Notes under the pieces: model-generated | Database searches by the model: none | The model's input: only the letters and a program-made list of their open reading frames with translations | What the model was told of the DNA's origin: nothing | Shown: positions 7,877 through 16,805 of the stretch, piece after piece | Layout: each line of letters starts with the position of its first letter | Position numbering within the stretch: position 1 is the first letter of the stretch | From: Paenibacillus contaminans | GTDB taxonomy: Bacteria; Bacillota; Bacilli; Paenibacillales; NBRC-103111 | NCBI RefSeq assembly: GCF_003285015.1 | Contig: NZ_QMFB01000015.1 | Span: 32,767 to 96,766, forward strand | Direction of reading: 5' to 3' | Length of the DNA stretch: 64,000 nucleotides | Position numbers and translations under genes: made by a program

Positions 7877-8911
7877 ATGAAAAGAAGCGGGATCATTTTG
7901 CTAGTGACGATGAGTTTGTTTTGCTCGGCTTGCGCAAAGACAACATCCGATACGAGAAGGGGGACGGAACGCGCCGGGGAAGAGCAAATCGAGGCTCAGC
8001 AGCCCCATAGCGGAGGAGACGATCATTATCCGGTCTCGATCAAGATGTATACGAATGAAGGGAAAGAGACGATGCAAACGATTGAACAAGAACCTCAAAA
8101 GGTTGTCGTTATCGGATCGGCCATAGCGGAGCTTATGATCGAGTTCGGGCAGAAGGATAAAGTTTCCGGTCTAGGATACCCCGACCAGTCCTTTTCGAAA
8201 TATGCCGAACAAATTGCCGAATTGCCGCTTATAACAAAATCATGGCCATCCAAGGAAGCTGTGCTCGCATTAAAGCCCGACATCATTTATTCCATTTCTT
8301 CGGCTTTTAAGGAAGAGTTATTGGGGGATATTTCTTTTTGGAATGACCGGGGAATTCCGGTAGTATCGGCCGTTAATTTTACAGTCGGCCGCAGTATCGA
8401 TGAATATTTTAAGGAAATCGACAATTTCGGAGTTACTTTTAACGTTGAAGAGAAGACGGATGCCTATATAAAAGGGCAGAACGATAGAATCGATAAGGTG
8501 AAGAAAACTGCTGAAGGGGCTGAGAAAACGCCAAAGGTGCTGTTTATCGGGGGAGCACGCGATACGTATTACTACTACCCGCCGTCCTGGTGCATGATTG
8601 ACGAGATGATTGAAGGGGCAGGCGGGGAGTATATGAAGTTGTCGAAGGACGGCTATATCGAATTATCAACCGAATCGATTATTGCCGCTAACCCGGAAAA
8701 AATCATTATTACGGAATTTCAGCAGTCCGATAGGGAAGCGACTAAAAAGAAGCTGCTTTCAAACGACAGTCTTCAAAATGTCAGTGCTATAAAAACAGGG
8801 AATGTGATGGTGGCCGAATATACGAGTGCAATAAATGGCGGTCTTCAGCTTGCCGATCTGTATGAGGATGTGGCGGCGTTTATTCATCCCGAGTTATTCG
8901 GAGGAAAATAA
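7877..8911 (+). CDS. Iron-siderophore ABC transporter binding lipoprotein (FecB/FepB type)
   Basis: This extracellular lipoprotein captures an iron-siderophore complex and hands it to the FecCD-FecE importer. It is 344 residues long. The signal peptide has lipobox FCSAC with the lipidated Cys at residue 19, followed by a short charged linker. A PF01497 periplasmic-binding domain then starts near residue 65: QEPQKVVVIGSAIAELMIEFG, then the loop VSGLGYPDQSF and the VLALKPDIIYSIS strand typical of the family. ATG 7877 has GAGGAG nine bases upstream. A perfect Fur box (7796-7810) precedes it. The stop overlaps the permease start (TAATG), so they form one operon. The siderophore is unknown. Confidence 0.92.
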   Translation: MKRSGIILLVTMSLFCSACAKTTSDTRRGTERAGEEQIEAQQPHSGGDDHYPVSIKMYTNEGKETMQTIEQEPQKVVVIGSAIAELMIEFGQKDKVSGLGYPDQSFSKYAEQIAELPLITKSWPSKEAVLALKPDIIYSISSAFKEELLGDISFWNDRGIPVVSAVNFTVGRSIDEYFKEIDNFGVTFNVEEKTDAYIKGQNDRIDKVKKTAEGAEKTPKVLFIGGARDTYYYYPPSWCMIDEMIEGAGGEYMKLSKDGYIELSTESIIAANPEKIIITEFQQSDREATKKKLLSNDSLQNVSAIKTGNVMVAEYTSAINGGLQLADLYEDVAAFIHPELFGGK

Positions 8912-10032
8912 TGATGACGTCTTTACCGAAAAGAGGCGCCCTAAACGGCGGTTCGACAACTGTGGGATCTGTTTTAAAACGACGTTTGCTATTTATAGGG
9001 ATGATGATTTTATTAATCATGGCGCTGGTATTCTCCGTTGGAATTTCCCTCTCGATCGGACAGGTGCCCGTACCTTTCGCAGATTCCTTGCTGATCGTGC
9101 TTAACAAGGCGACGGGGATCTCGTTTGGCGATCTGAATGAGCTTTCTTCAGGAAGCATTTCGGATATCATATGGCACATTCGCTTTCCGCGAGTGCTGCT
9201 GGCGATGATTGTCGGCATGGGGTTGGCCCTGTGCGGAACGGTGATGCAGGCTTCCGTGCAAAATCCGCTGGCAGACCCCTACTTACTGGGCATCTCGTCA
9301 GGGGCTTCGCTCGGCGCGACCCTTTCCATTATGCTCGGGTTTGGGACTGCGGGGATAATGGCAAGCTTGGGGGTTGCCATGTGGGCGTTTATCGGCGCGC
9401 TGGGGGCGGCTGTTATGGTGCTCGTTCTAGCGAGTCTGGGCGGCAAGATGTCCTCCGTCAAGCTGGTTCTGGCCGGGACCGTGATCAATGTTTTATGCGG
9501 CGCATTTTCCAATTTCATCATTTAAGCTGCCAAAAATGCGGAAGGCATTCGTTCGGTCACCTTCTGGACCATGGGAAGCTTTGCCTCGGCCAAATGGGAC
9601 AAGCTGCCGCTGCTGGCCGTCATGGTTGGAGCTGCTGCAATCTACTGTATCTTTCAGGCCAGGGTTTTGAACACGATGCTGACAGGTGAAGAAACAGCGG
9701 TGACTTTGGGAATCAATCTGAATGCTTATCGACGGATATTTATGGCGATTTCCTCGATCTTAACCGGAACGATGGTAGCGGCTTGCGGCATTATCGGATT
9801 CGTCGGTTTACTCATTCCTCATATTGTACGAGGTATGGTCGGCTCCGATCATAGACGTCTTTTGCCGGCGGCTGTTCTTTTTAGCGCAATATTTCTGATA
9901 TGGGCGGATGTGCTGGCCAGAACGATCATACCGAACGGCGAGCTGCCGATCGGTATCGTTACGGCATTGTTCGGCGCACCCATGTTCATGTATATGCTCA
10001 TAACGAAAAAATACGGCTTTGGAGGAAAATAG
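8911..10032 (+). pseudogene. FecCD-family iron permease interrupted by an in-frame TAA
   Basis: This is an integral membrane permease of the BtuC/FecCD family, normally about 340-370 residues. Here codon 205 is TAA (9523-9525), but the same frame continues without shift to 10032: 204 residues, stop, then 169 codons. The first part holds IWHIRFPRVLLAMIVGMGLALCG, the hallmark start of the family, and QNPLADPYLLGISSGA. The part after the stop continues smoothly with AEGIRSVTFWTMGSFASAKW and ends with IGFVGLLIPHIVR and the usual C-terminus. At the stop, relatives usually have an aromatic or aliphatic residue, so one base change from TAT or TAC would explain it. It could be a real nonsense mutation, a sequencing error, or a tolerated split. 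The next gene begins two bases after its end. Confidence 0.85.
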
Positions 10033-10033
10033 C

Positions 10034-10807
10034 GTGGAACTAACCGTGAACCGTCTCTCCGTTTCCCTTTCGGGTATCGATATCGTGAAAGACATTACGC
10101 TGCATGTAGAAAACGGGGCGTTTGTCGGGATTATTGGCCCAAACGGATGCGGGAAGTCGACATTGCTGAAAAGTATCTACAAAGTCATTAAGCCGACTAA
10201 AGGAACCGTGCTCTTGAATGAAAGAAATGTTGCGGCATCGAGCGCCAAAGTCATTGCTCAGAAAATGGCTGTGGTGGCTCAGTTTAACGATATGAGCTTC
10301 GATTTTACCGTGTTTGAAATGGTGATGCTGGGCAGAACCCCTCATAAGCATGCGCTTGAACCCGATCGTGAAATCGATTATGCCATCGTTCAAGAAGCGT
10401 TGAAAAAGACGGATTTGCTCGCTTATTCGGACAGAGTCTACAGCACTTTGTCCGGAGGCGAGAAACAGCGGGTTATATTGGCGCGAGCTATTGCGCAGCA
10501 GCCGAAGCTGCTCATCCTGGATGAACCGACGAATCATTTGGATATGAAATACCAACTGCAAATACTGTCCATTGTGAAGTCTCTCAAGGTGCCCGTCTTG
10601 GCGGCTCTGCATGATCTGTCGCTTGCTGCGACCTATTGCGACGTTCTCTATGTGATGAAAGACGGTCAAGTAGCGGCACATGGAACTCCAGGCGAAGTGT
10701 TGAGCAAAGAGTTGATTGGCAGGGTGTATGAAATCGAATGCGAGATTTACGTGAATCCGGTCACAGGCGGACTGGCAATCGCATACCTTCCGCTGGCAGA
10801 TCATTAA
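10034..10807 (+). CDS. Iron-siderophore ABC transporter ATPase (FecE type)
   Basis: This is the cytoplasmic ATPase that powers the FecB-FecCD importer. The start is GTG at 10034, behind GGAGGAAAA; the frame opens earlier at TTG 10019, but that lies on the ribosome site itself. In 257 residues it shows Walker A GPNGCGKST near 36-44, a Q-loop (VVAQFNDMSF), ABC signature LSGGEKQR near 139, Walker B LLILDEP near 159 and the switch His in ALHDLS near 192. It appears intact although the permease upstream carries a stop codon. Confidence 0.93.
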   Translation: MELTVNRLSVSLSGIDIVKDITLHVENGAFVGIIGPNGCGKSTLLKSIYKVIKPTKGTVLLNERNVAASSAKVIAQKMAVVAQFNDMSFDFTVFEMVMLGRTPHKHALEPDREIDYAIVQEALKKTDLLAYSDRVYSTLSGGEKQRVILARAIAQQPKLLILDEPTNHLDMKYQLQILSIVKSLKVPVLAALHDLSLAATYCDVLYVMKDGQVAAHGTPGEVLSKELIGRVYEIECEIYVNPVTGGLAIAYLPLADH

Positions 10808-10829
10808 GCGACGCAAGGAGGTAGGGGCT

Positions 10830-12326
10830 ATGCTGCAGGAAAAGGAGATGCCGATCAAGCAGGATGACGAGGTGGAACGGCAGGCTGCGCCGCGCCGCTG
10901 GCAGGCGTTTGCCCTTCTCATGCTCCCTGCATTGTTAATCCCATTAAACAGTTATATGGTCCAGATCGCCCTGCCGTTTATGCAAACCAGTCTGCATGCC
11001 GATTTTTCGGAGGCTCAGTTCCTGTTATCCAGCTATTCGCTTGGATTGGCAGCTGCGCTAATATTGGGCGGGAGGCTCGGCGACATTTACGGGCGGAAAC
11101 GCATGTTGGTTGTCGGCGTTTTAGGGTTCACGATAACGGCGGCTGTAGGCGGCGTTTTATCCCATGCAGGAGCACTGACGGTTACCCGCATTATACAAGG
11201 GATGGCTGCAGCGATCGTTCAGCCCCAGGTATTGTCGATCATGCGGAACAGCTTTCATCCGAAAGAAAGAGGGCTTGCTTTCGGCATTTACGGAGCGGTG
11301 ATCGGAGTCGGGTTTATTCTTGGTCTGACGCTGGGCGGATTGCTTATCGACTGGAATTGGTTTGGACTTGGCTGGCGCACCGTCTTCTTTGTCAATGTTC
11401 CGATTGGTATGCTGGTGCTGCTGCTTCTGCCGATCGTCCCTGAACAGGAAGGCAACGAGAAACGACAGCGTCATACAGTTGACCACCTTCTTACGAAGCC
11501 GCTCCGTGCGCCTGTCGATTGGTTTGGCGGACTGTTGCTGCTAAGCGGGCTGGCCCTTCTCCTCTATCAGTTGACGGAAGGACAGCATCGGGGATGGTCG
11601 GGAGCGACATGGGGGAGTCTGGCGACGGCAGTTTTGATTTTGGCTGCTTTTACATTGAAACAGTTGTCGAGGAAGAAACAAGGGAAGTCCTTTTTGATTG
11701 ACTTCGACATTTTTAGAAGCCGGCTGTTCAGCACGGGAATAGCCGCTGTCATGCTTATTTATTTGAGCATGTTTTCTTTCTTCGTTTTATTAAATTATTA
11801 CGTGCAAGCAGGCCTTCATTATACGATTCGATCTTCAAGCTTTGTTTTTCTTCCGTTGGGCGGCGGGTTCTTTCTAGCTTCCTTGCTGACTTCCCGCTTT
11901 ACGAGGAAGAGAAGGGCGATCTTGCAAATAGGAACGGTCATGATGGGATTATGCAGCGTTCTTCTTATACAGGCGCTTCATGCCGATGCGATTCATTTAT
12001 TTCATAATCGACACGTTCTTATCTTGTTTGGGTACGGATGCGGACTCGGTATGGCAACGACACCGCTCGCCAACCTGGTTCTGGGGACGGTGCCTCAACA
12101 AGATGCCGGTACGGGTGCGGGATTATTTTCGACAAGCATGTACTTTGCCAGCGCGCTGGGAGTGGCATTCAGCGGGATGATGTTTTCTCATTGGCTGGGT
12201 CATACGCTGATCGAAGCGGAGCCGGCCGATTATGTAAGGGCTTTTTCAATCTCCATATCCGCTAGCGGAGGGATTGCTTTGGCAGGGGGAATTCTGCTTT
12301 GTTTTTTACGAGAAGAGGGAGCATGA
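10830..12326 (+). CDS. MFS drug/siderophore exporter, 14-TM (DHA2 type)
   Basis: This is a 498-residue major facilitator transporter with about 14 hydrophobic segments, as in the EmrB/QacA (DHA2) family. It shows GGRLGDIYGRKRMLVVG (motif A, between helices 2 and 3), TRIIQGMAAAIVQPQ (motif B) and GAVIGVGFILGLTLGG (motif C, typical of exporters). ATG 10830 has AAGGAGG eight bases before it. It follows the FecE gene by 22 bases in the same direction, inside the Fur-controlled island. Export of a siderophore or other metallophore is therefore the most likely role, by position only; multidrug export is the alternative. No siderophore synthesis genes are in view. Confidence 0.88.
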   Translation: MLQEKEMPIKQDDEVERQAAPRRWQAFALLMLPALLIPLNSYMVQIALPFMQTSLHADFSEAQFLLSSYSLGLAAALILGGRLGDIYGRKRMLVVGVLGFTITAAVGGVLSHAGALTVTRIIQGMAAAIVQPQVLSIMRNSFHPKERGLAFGIYGAVIGVGFILGLTLGGLLIDWNWFGLGWRTVFFVNVPIGMLVLLLLPIVPEQEGNEKRQRHTVDHLLTKPLRAPVDWFGGLLLLSGLALLLYQLTEGQHRGWSGATWGSLATAVLILAAFTLKQLSRKKQGKSFLIDFDIFRSRLFSTGIAAVMLIYLSMFSFFVLLNYYVQAGLHYTIRSSSFVFLPLGGGFFLASLLTSRFTRKRRAILQIGTVMMGLCSVLLIQALHADAIHLFHNRHVLILFGYGCGLGMATTPLANLVLGTVPQQDAGTGAGLFSTSMYFASALGVAFSGMMFSHWLGHTLIEAEPADYVRAFSISISASGGIALAGGILLCFLREEGA

Positions 12327-12478
12327 ATTTCACTATACCTGCATACTTCGATGCTAAACGGCGTCGTGGAATGTTCCCGCCTTATCGTTTTATTCGCCGC
12401 CGTCAACCGTTTGCCCGTATGTATAAAAAATAGAAAAAGAAAGTGCATTGTCTCCGCGCAACTCCATAGGCTACTATA

Positions 12479-12505
12479 GTTGATATCAACTGAGAATGAA
12501 TATCA
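12479..12505. promoter_or_regulatory. Fur-like operator before the second binding protein
   Basis: TGAGAATGAATATCA (12491-12505) differs from the Fur box at two positions. It directly follows a perfect 12-bp palindrome, GTTGATATCAAC (12479-12490). It sits 33 bases before the ATG at 12538. Confidence 0.6.
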
Positions 12506-12537
12506 GTGATAATTCGGAGTGCAGGAGTGGGGATCTG

Positions 12538-13563
12538 ATGGCTGGATTGGCAAAAAGAGTCTTGGCGGCGGCGGTCGCTGTTATGATGGCGACTGTAGTG
12601 GCAGCTTGCGGTGACGGGGAGGGCAAACAAGAGGGAGCGGCCGGACAAACGGCGAACGGGGCAAGCACAAGCCCGAGCCCGGCGGCACAGAAGCAAGAAG
12701 CCGGGAATGAGGCTGACAAGAAGGACGGAGAAACGCGGGTAGTGAAGGACGAATTCGGCGAAGTGACGATTCCGGCTCATCCGAAACGCGTGGTAGGCGT
12801 TTATGTTGAAGATTACTTAAAGGTGCTGGGTGTTACGCCTGTCGTTCAATGGTATCATCCTACTTGGGGCAAACAGGATTACTTGCAGCTGGATGTGCCG
12901 CAGTTCGATATTACCGGCAGTATAGAAGCGCTTCTTGCGCAGGATCCCGATCTGATCATCGTGGACGGTGTCGTCGACAAAGCGAAGTACGAGCAGTACT
13001 CCAAGATCGCGCCTACTTACCGGCTTCCGGAGAAGGTGCTTCAGAGCTCGGAGGAAATGCTCAAAACGATCGCCGACGTATTGAACATTCCGGAGAAAGC
13101 AAGCAAAGCGCTTGCCGATTATGAAGCAAAAATGGCGGATGCGAAGACCAAATTAGAGAAATCGGTAGGCAAGCAAACGGTTGCCGTCATCCGAGTCAAT
13201 ACGGGTGATAAGACGATCGCGCTGTTCGGGTTGAAAAACCGTTACGCCGGTGAGATTTACAGGACATTCGGATTGGAGCCGCATCCGCTGGCCGCGAAGA
13301 TGGAGGAGTTCCAGCAAGTCCTGTCGGAAGAAGCGTTCCCGTCACTTAATGCCGACCATATTATCGTGTTCCCTTCCAACGGGGATTGGGGGTCGAAAGA
13401 AAACCAAGAGGCGTTCAAACTGCTGGACAGCCCGCTATGGAAGTCGGTGCCGGCTTTCGCGAACGGCCATGTGTACAAGGTGGAGCGCACCCACTGGCAG
13501 TCGGGCGCGATTACGGCCAACTCCATGAAGCTAGACGATTTGCTCAAATATATGGTGAAATAA
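12538..13563 (+). CDS. Second iron-siderophore binding lipoprotein
   Basis: This is an extracellular PF01497-type binding protein of 341 residues. ATG 12538 has AGGAGTGGGG before it and gives a clean lipoprotein signal with lipobox VAAC (Cys 24); the ATG at 12496 lies inside the Fur-like operator. A Pro/Ser/Ala/Gly-rich linker follows, then the binding domain from about residue 65 (FGEVTIPAHPKRVVGVYVED). There is no permease or ATPase next to it, so it probably borrows the FecCD-FecE set upstream or one elsewhere. It is clearly related to the C-terminal domain of the neighbouring AraC fusion (for example WGKQDYLQLDVPQFDITGS against WGRQEYLGLREVPDFDVTTG), which suggests both bind the same ligand. 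Confidence 0.9.
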   Translation: MAGLAKRVLAAAVAVMMATVVAACGDGEGKQEGAAGQTANGASTSPSPAAQKQEAGNEADKKDGETRVVKDEFGEVTIPAHPKRVVGVYVEDYLKVLGVTPVVQWYHPTWGKQDYLQLDVPQFDITGSIEALLAQDPDLIIVDGVVDKAKYEQYSKIAPTYRLPEKVLQSSEEMLKTIADVLNIPEKASKALADYEAKMADAKTKLEKSVGKQTVAVIRVNTGDKTIALFGLKNRYAGEIYRTFGLEPHPLAAKMEEFQQVLSEEAFPSLNADHIIVFPSNGDWGSKENQEAFKLLDSPLWKSVPAFANGHVYKVERTHWQSGAITANSMKLDDLLKYMVK

Positions 13564-13577
13564 ACGCCATGCCGATA

Positions 13578-13622
13578 GGGAAAGCTTTTCAATTATTTAT
13601 TGAAGAGCTTTCCTTTTTCCTT
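13578..13622 (+). terminator. Terminator after the second binding protein
   Basis: A 15-bp stem, GGAAAGCTTTTCAAT with ATTGAAGAGCTTTCC (one wobble), has a short AT-rich loop and is followed by TTTTTCCTTT. Confidence 0.85.
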
Positions 13623-13637
13623 TACACTACTAAGTAA

Positions 13638-13652
13638 TGATAATCATTCTCG
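13638..13652. promoter_or_regulatory. Fur box before the Btr-like regulator
   Basis: TGATAATCATTCTCG keeps the left half and centre of the Fur operator perfectly and has two mismatches at the right end. It lies 19 bases before the start at 13672. Confidence 0.75.
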
Positions 13653-13671
13653 GTATTCGGAGGGCCTTATG

Positions 13672-15273
13672 ATGGAAAACTTTACTCAACAGACGGAGGC
13701 ATCTGCCGTTTCATATAGATTCATGGAGATCGAGCTTGTCAGAGAGGTTGCCTGCCGGGCGCAAATGAATACGACCTCGTCGGCATACACCATGCTTCTG
13801 GTTACGGAAGGCGACGGCAAAATTACGCTGAGCAGCGGAGGAGCGCGCGTGCAGCGCGGGACGTGCCTGCTGCTGTCTCCGGGGATGTCGGGCCTGTTTG
13901 AGGTCGGCGAAGAAGGGATGATTTTCTACCGGATCCGCTTCGAGGTGACGGGACGTCCGGAGCAAAGCTCCGCCCTCACGGGCCAGCCGTCATTTGACGA
14001 GCTGTTGAGCAAAACCGTCATGACTTGCGGTTCCTTCTCCTCCTGCATGCTGCTCGTAGAAACGCTTTATCGGCATCAAGCGGAGCAAGACGAACTGGAG
14101 CTGCTGGAAAATCAGATCCGCTTCCAGACGCTGCTGCTTTTTGTCCTCAAGCAGTATCGTCTGGGAGGCAGCGAGAACGGCTTGCGGCAGGAGGTGCAGC
14201 GCTCCGTCGACTATGTAAAGGAGCATTACGACCAGCCGATCACGATCGAGCAGCTCGCCGCCATGACGGCAACCAGCCGCTGGCGCTATACGCAGGTTTT
14301 CAAAGAAATGACCGGACAAATTCCGATCGACTTCCTGAATACGGTTCGTATCGATAAAGCACAGCAGCTGCTGATGATGACCCGGGACAAACTTTATGAT
14401 ATCGCTCAGGCTGTCGGCTATAGCAACGAGTATTATTTTAACCGGAAATTCAAGCAGACGGTCGGGGTGACGCCTGGACAATACCGCAGCAGCTACGAGA
14501 GCAGTACGCGAATATTCGCTCCGTTTCTTGAGGATTATTTGCTTGCGCTGGACATCATGCCGGTCTTGCAATTCACCCACAAGCGATGGGGTAGGCAAGA
14601 ATATCTCGGACTGCGGGAGGTGCCCGATTTCGACGTCACAACCGGCGACTGGACGGCTTTGTCGCGGCACAAGCCGGAATTCATCATTCTCGACGACGGC
14701 TATCATCGCTGGAATCTGGATAAATGCAGCCGGATATCCCCGGTTTTCAAGATGCCCTATTCAGGAGAGGATTGGAGGATTACGCTCCAAACCTTCGGAA
14801 GTATTTTGGGACGCAAAGATAAGGCTGCGCTGGCCATCGAAAAGCATGAAAGCAAAATTGCGGAAGCGAGAGAGCGCTTGGCGAGAACGGTGCGAAACGA
14901 TACGGTTGCCGTTCTGCGCATATCGTCCAGGGCGGTCTACTTGTACGGCGGAAGCTCGCGGGGCTACACGGGACCGCTGCTGTACGGAAACCTCGGACTG
15001 GCTCAGCCCGATCTTGTCCGGGAGCTCGCCCGGGACGAGCGCCGGATCAGTTTGACTATGGAAGGACTTGCCCGGCTGGATGCGGACCATTTGTTCATCA
15101 CCTTCGACAAAGAGGACGGAGAGGGAAGAGACCTGCTGGATACTCCGATTTGGAAGGAGCTGAAGGCCGTTCGGAGTAAACGGGTTTATGAAGTGGATTT
15201 TCTCGCCTGGATGAATTACGGCGTGCTTTCCCACAACAGGAAGATCGATGATGTGCTGAAGGTACTCGGTTAA
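13672..15273 (+). CDS. AraC regulator fused to a siderophore-binding domain (Btr-like)
   Basis: This is a 533-residue cytoplasmic fusion. Residues 1-130 form a cupin-like region (SGGARVQRGTCLLLSPGMSG). Residues 175-276 are the AraC DNA-binding domain (EHYDQPITIEQLAAM, then YDIAQAVGYSNEYYFNRKFK and GVTPGQYR). Residues 290-533 are a PF01497 binding-protein domain without any signal peptide. This layout is that of Btr of Bacillus subtilis, which senses iron-bacillibactin directly and activates its uptake genes. ATG 13672 sits seven bases after CGGAGGG; the adjacent ATG 13669 is only four away. A Fur box precedes it, and the binding protein it probably controls lies just upstream. The cognate siderophore is not known. 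Confidence 0.92.
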   Translation: MENFTQQTEASAVSYRFMEIELVREVACRAQMNTTSSAYTMLLVTEGDGKITLSSGGARVQRGTCLLLSPGMSGLFEVGEEGMIFYRIRFEVTGRPEQSSALTGQPSFDELLSKTVMTCGSFSSCMLLVETLYRHQAEQDELELLENQIRFQTLLLFVLKQYRLGGSENGLRQEVQRSVDYVKEHYDQPITIEQLAAMTATSRWRYTQVFKEMTGQIPIDFLNTVRIDKAQQLLMMTRDKLYDIAQAVGYSNEYYFNRKFKQTVGVTPGQYRSSYESSTRIFAPFLEDYLLALDIMPVLQFTHKRWGRQEYLGLREVPDFDVTTGDWTALSRHKPEFIILDDGYHRWNLDKCSRISPVFKMPYSGEDWRITLQTFGSILGRKDKAALAIEKHESKIAEARERLARTVRNDTVAVLRISSRAVYLYGGSSRGYTGPLLYGNLGLAQPDLVRELARDERRISLTMEGLARLDADHLFITFDKEDGEGRDLLDTPIWKELKAVRSKRVYEVDFLAWMNYGVLSHNRKIDDVLKVLG

Positions 15274-15282
15274 GCAGCGAAA

Positions 15283-15341
15283 AATCACCCGTAAGATCCT
15301 GTCAAGGCTTAGCCGCGATAGGTTGCTGCGGGTGGTTTATT
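15283..15341 (+). terminator. Terminator after the Btr-like gene
   Basis: AATCACCCGTA pairs with TGCGGGTGGTT (two wobbles) across a 33-base loop and is followed by TATTTG. The long loop lowers confidence. Confidence 0.5.
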
Positions 15342-15519
15342 TGTGTGAACGATTCCGTAAAATCCCGCGACCGTCCCGGACAATTAGGAAAAAGGACCGC
15401 AGAATCGCTCTTCCCGACAACCTATAATTGTAATAGGAGGCGGCTGCGCAAGCGGAAGGCCGCAATCAACTTCATTGCAAGATTTTCGAATCCGTTCAGG
15501 CAATGCAAGGGAGGATGCT

Positions 15520-16626
15520 ATGGAAACCATTTTGACGGACAAGCAGAATCAAAAAACATGGTCCATTCAACAAATCGGGAATCGCGTTATTACAGCGAGC
15601 AACGGAGGCAAGGCGAAGGAAAAGGTTTTCGAAGAGCCGGAGCAAGCGGCGAAGCATGTGCAAAAGGAAACGTGGAGCAGGCTGAAAAAAGGGCTTGTGC
15701 TGAATAACCCGAAGGCGGGCGCCGGACGGCCTGTTCTGCACCGGTACATCGGAGGCGGTTATACCGGTTCGATGCCTCTTGCGCCTGTCAACGGCACGAA
15801 TACGTTTTATTGCAGCTATGTGGTCAATCAATTCGAAAAAGAAGAAATTTACCTCATAGACGAACAAGGAGAAATACGTTCAACGTACGAATTGCCCGGT
15901 GAACGGATGATCTACGAGTTGAGCTACTGTCCCGCAAAGAACGAACTGCTTATGAATCGTGACCATCAAATTGCCGGCCTTTGCGTCAGCAATGGAGAGA
16001 TCCGAGAATACACCGCTCATATGAAGATCCCTGCAAGCACGCTATCTCTCTCGGGTACACTGGCGGTATGGCACGATCATCCCAACCTCGTCGTATATGA
16101 TCTGGAAACGAACGTCGTACGTTATACGAGAAAAGTGAACTGCGAGCTTTACGGAGGACATAGTCCGCAGCTTTGTGCCGCAGTGTCGCATGACGGAAGC
16201 TTGCTCGCATTTTGCGAGCAAAGCGGCGAGGTCGTTTTTGTCGATCTAGCGATGGGACTAGAGCGAACGATTGCCAAGGCGAAAAGCGCGATGACAGCGG
16301 GGATGGCGTTCTCGCCGGACGGCCGGTTTTTGTTTACGCAGGAGGAGTACGGCTCATGGGCGTTGGAATGTTATGTGTTGGAATCCCTGACAAGCCGCGA
16401 GAAGTGGAAGACGGGCGAGATCAAAAGCTATGCGATTCAGGAAAATGGGAATCTGATAGCGGTATACTATAACGGCAAAGTGCAGCTGTACGACATCGAA
16501 ACGATGAGGCGGACGTTTTCGTTCGAAGTCGAGCATGTTGTGAAAAACTGCAATCTCGCTTTTACGAAGGATTACCTTGCGGTTTATACGGATTATGGCT
16601 GCGTCAGTCTGTATGCTTTGCGTTGA
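15520..16626 (+). CDS. WGR-like domain plus beta-propeller protein
   Basis: This is a 368-residue cytoplasmic protein starting at ATG 15520 behind AGGGAGG. Residues 1-65 read like a compact WGR domain: KTWSIQQIGNRVITASNGG, a conserved-looking EEPEQAAKHVQKETW helix, and the closing KKG. The rest (about 80-368) is built from repeated strand blocks with WD40-like elements such as VSHDGSLLAFCEQSGEVVFVD and FSPDGRFLFTQEEYGSW, and fits a propeller. In bacteria, WGR domains occur in PARP-linked, DNA-repair and MolR-type regulatory proteins. I assign no activity; it is likely a binding or scaffold protein. It is a single gene, not obviously tied to its neighbours. Confidence 0.72.
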   Translation: METILTDKQNQKTWSIQQIGNRVITASNGGKAKEKVFEEPEQAAKHVQKETWSRLKKGLVLNNPKAGAGRPVLHRYIGGGYTGSMPLAPVNGTNTFYCSYVVNQFEKEEIYLIDEQGEIRSTYELPGERMIYELSYCPAKNELLMNRDHQIAGLCVSNGEIREYTAHMKIPASTLSLSGTLAVWHDHPNLVVYDLETNVVRYTRKVNCELYGGHSPQLCAAVSHDGSLLAFCEQSGEVVFVDLAMGLERTIAKAKSAMTAGMAFSPDGRFLFTQEEYGSWALECYVLESLTSREKWKTGEIKSYAIQENGNLIAVYYNGKVQLYDIETMRRTFSFEVEHVVKNCNLAFTKDYLAVYTDYGCVSLYALR

Positions 16627-16805
16627 ACGATTGGAGCGCAGCGGACTAACATGCAGGCGTTATGCTGCTGACCTTTGCATTCCGTTTCATTTTTGATAAA
16701 ATACGTGTACAAAAAAGTATGGGGATGTACTCTTTGTGAAGCCGGTCTACCAAGATCGCTTGCCGAGAGGCATCCTTTTTTGATACTAGCCGGGGAGTGA
16801 ACGAA

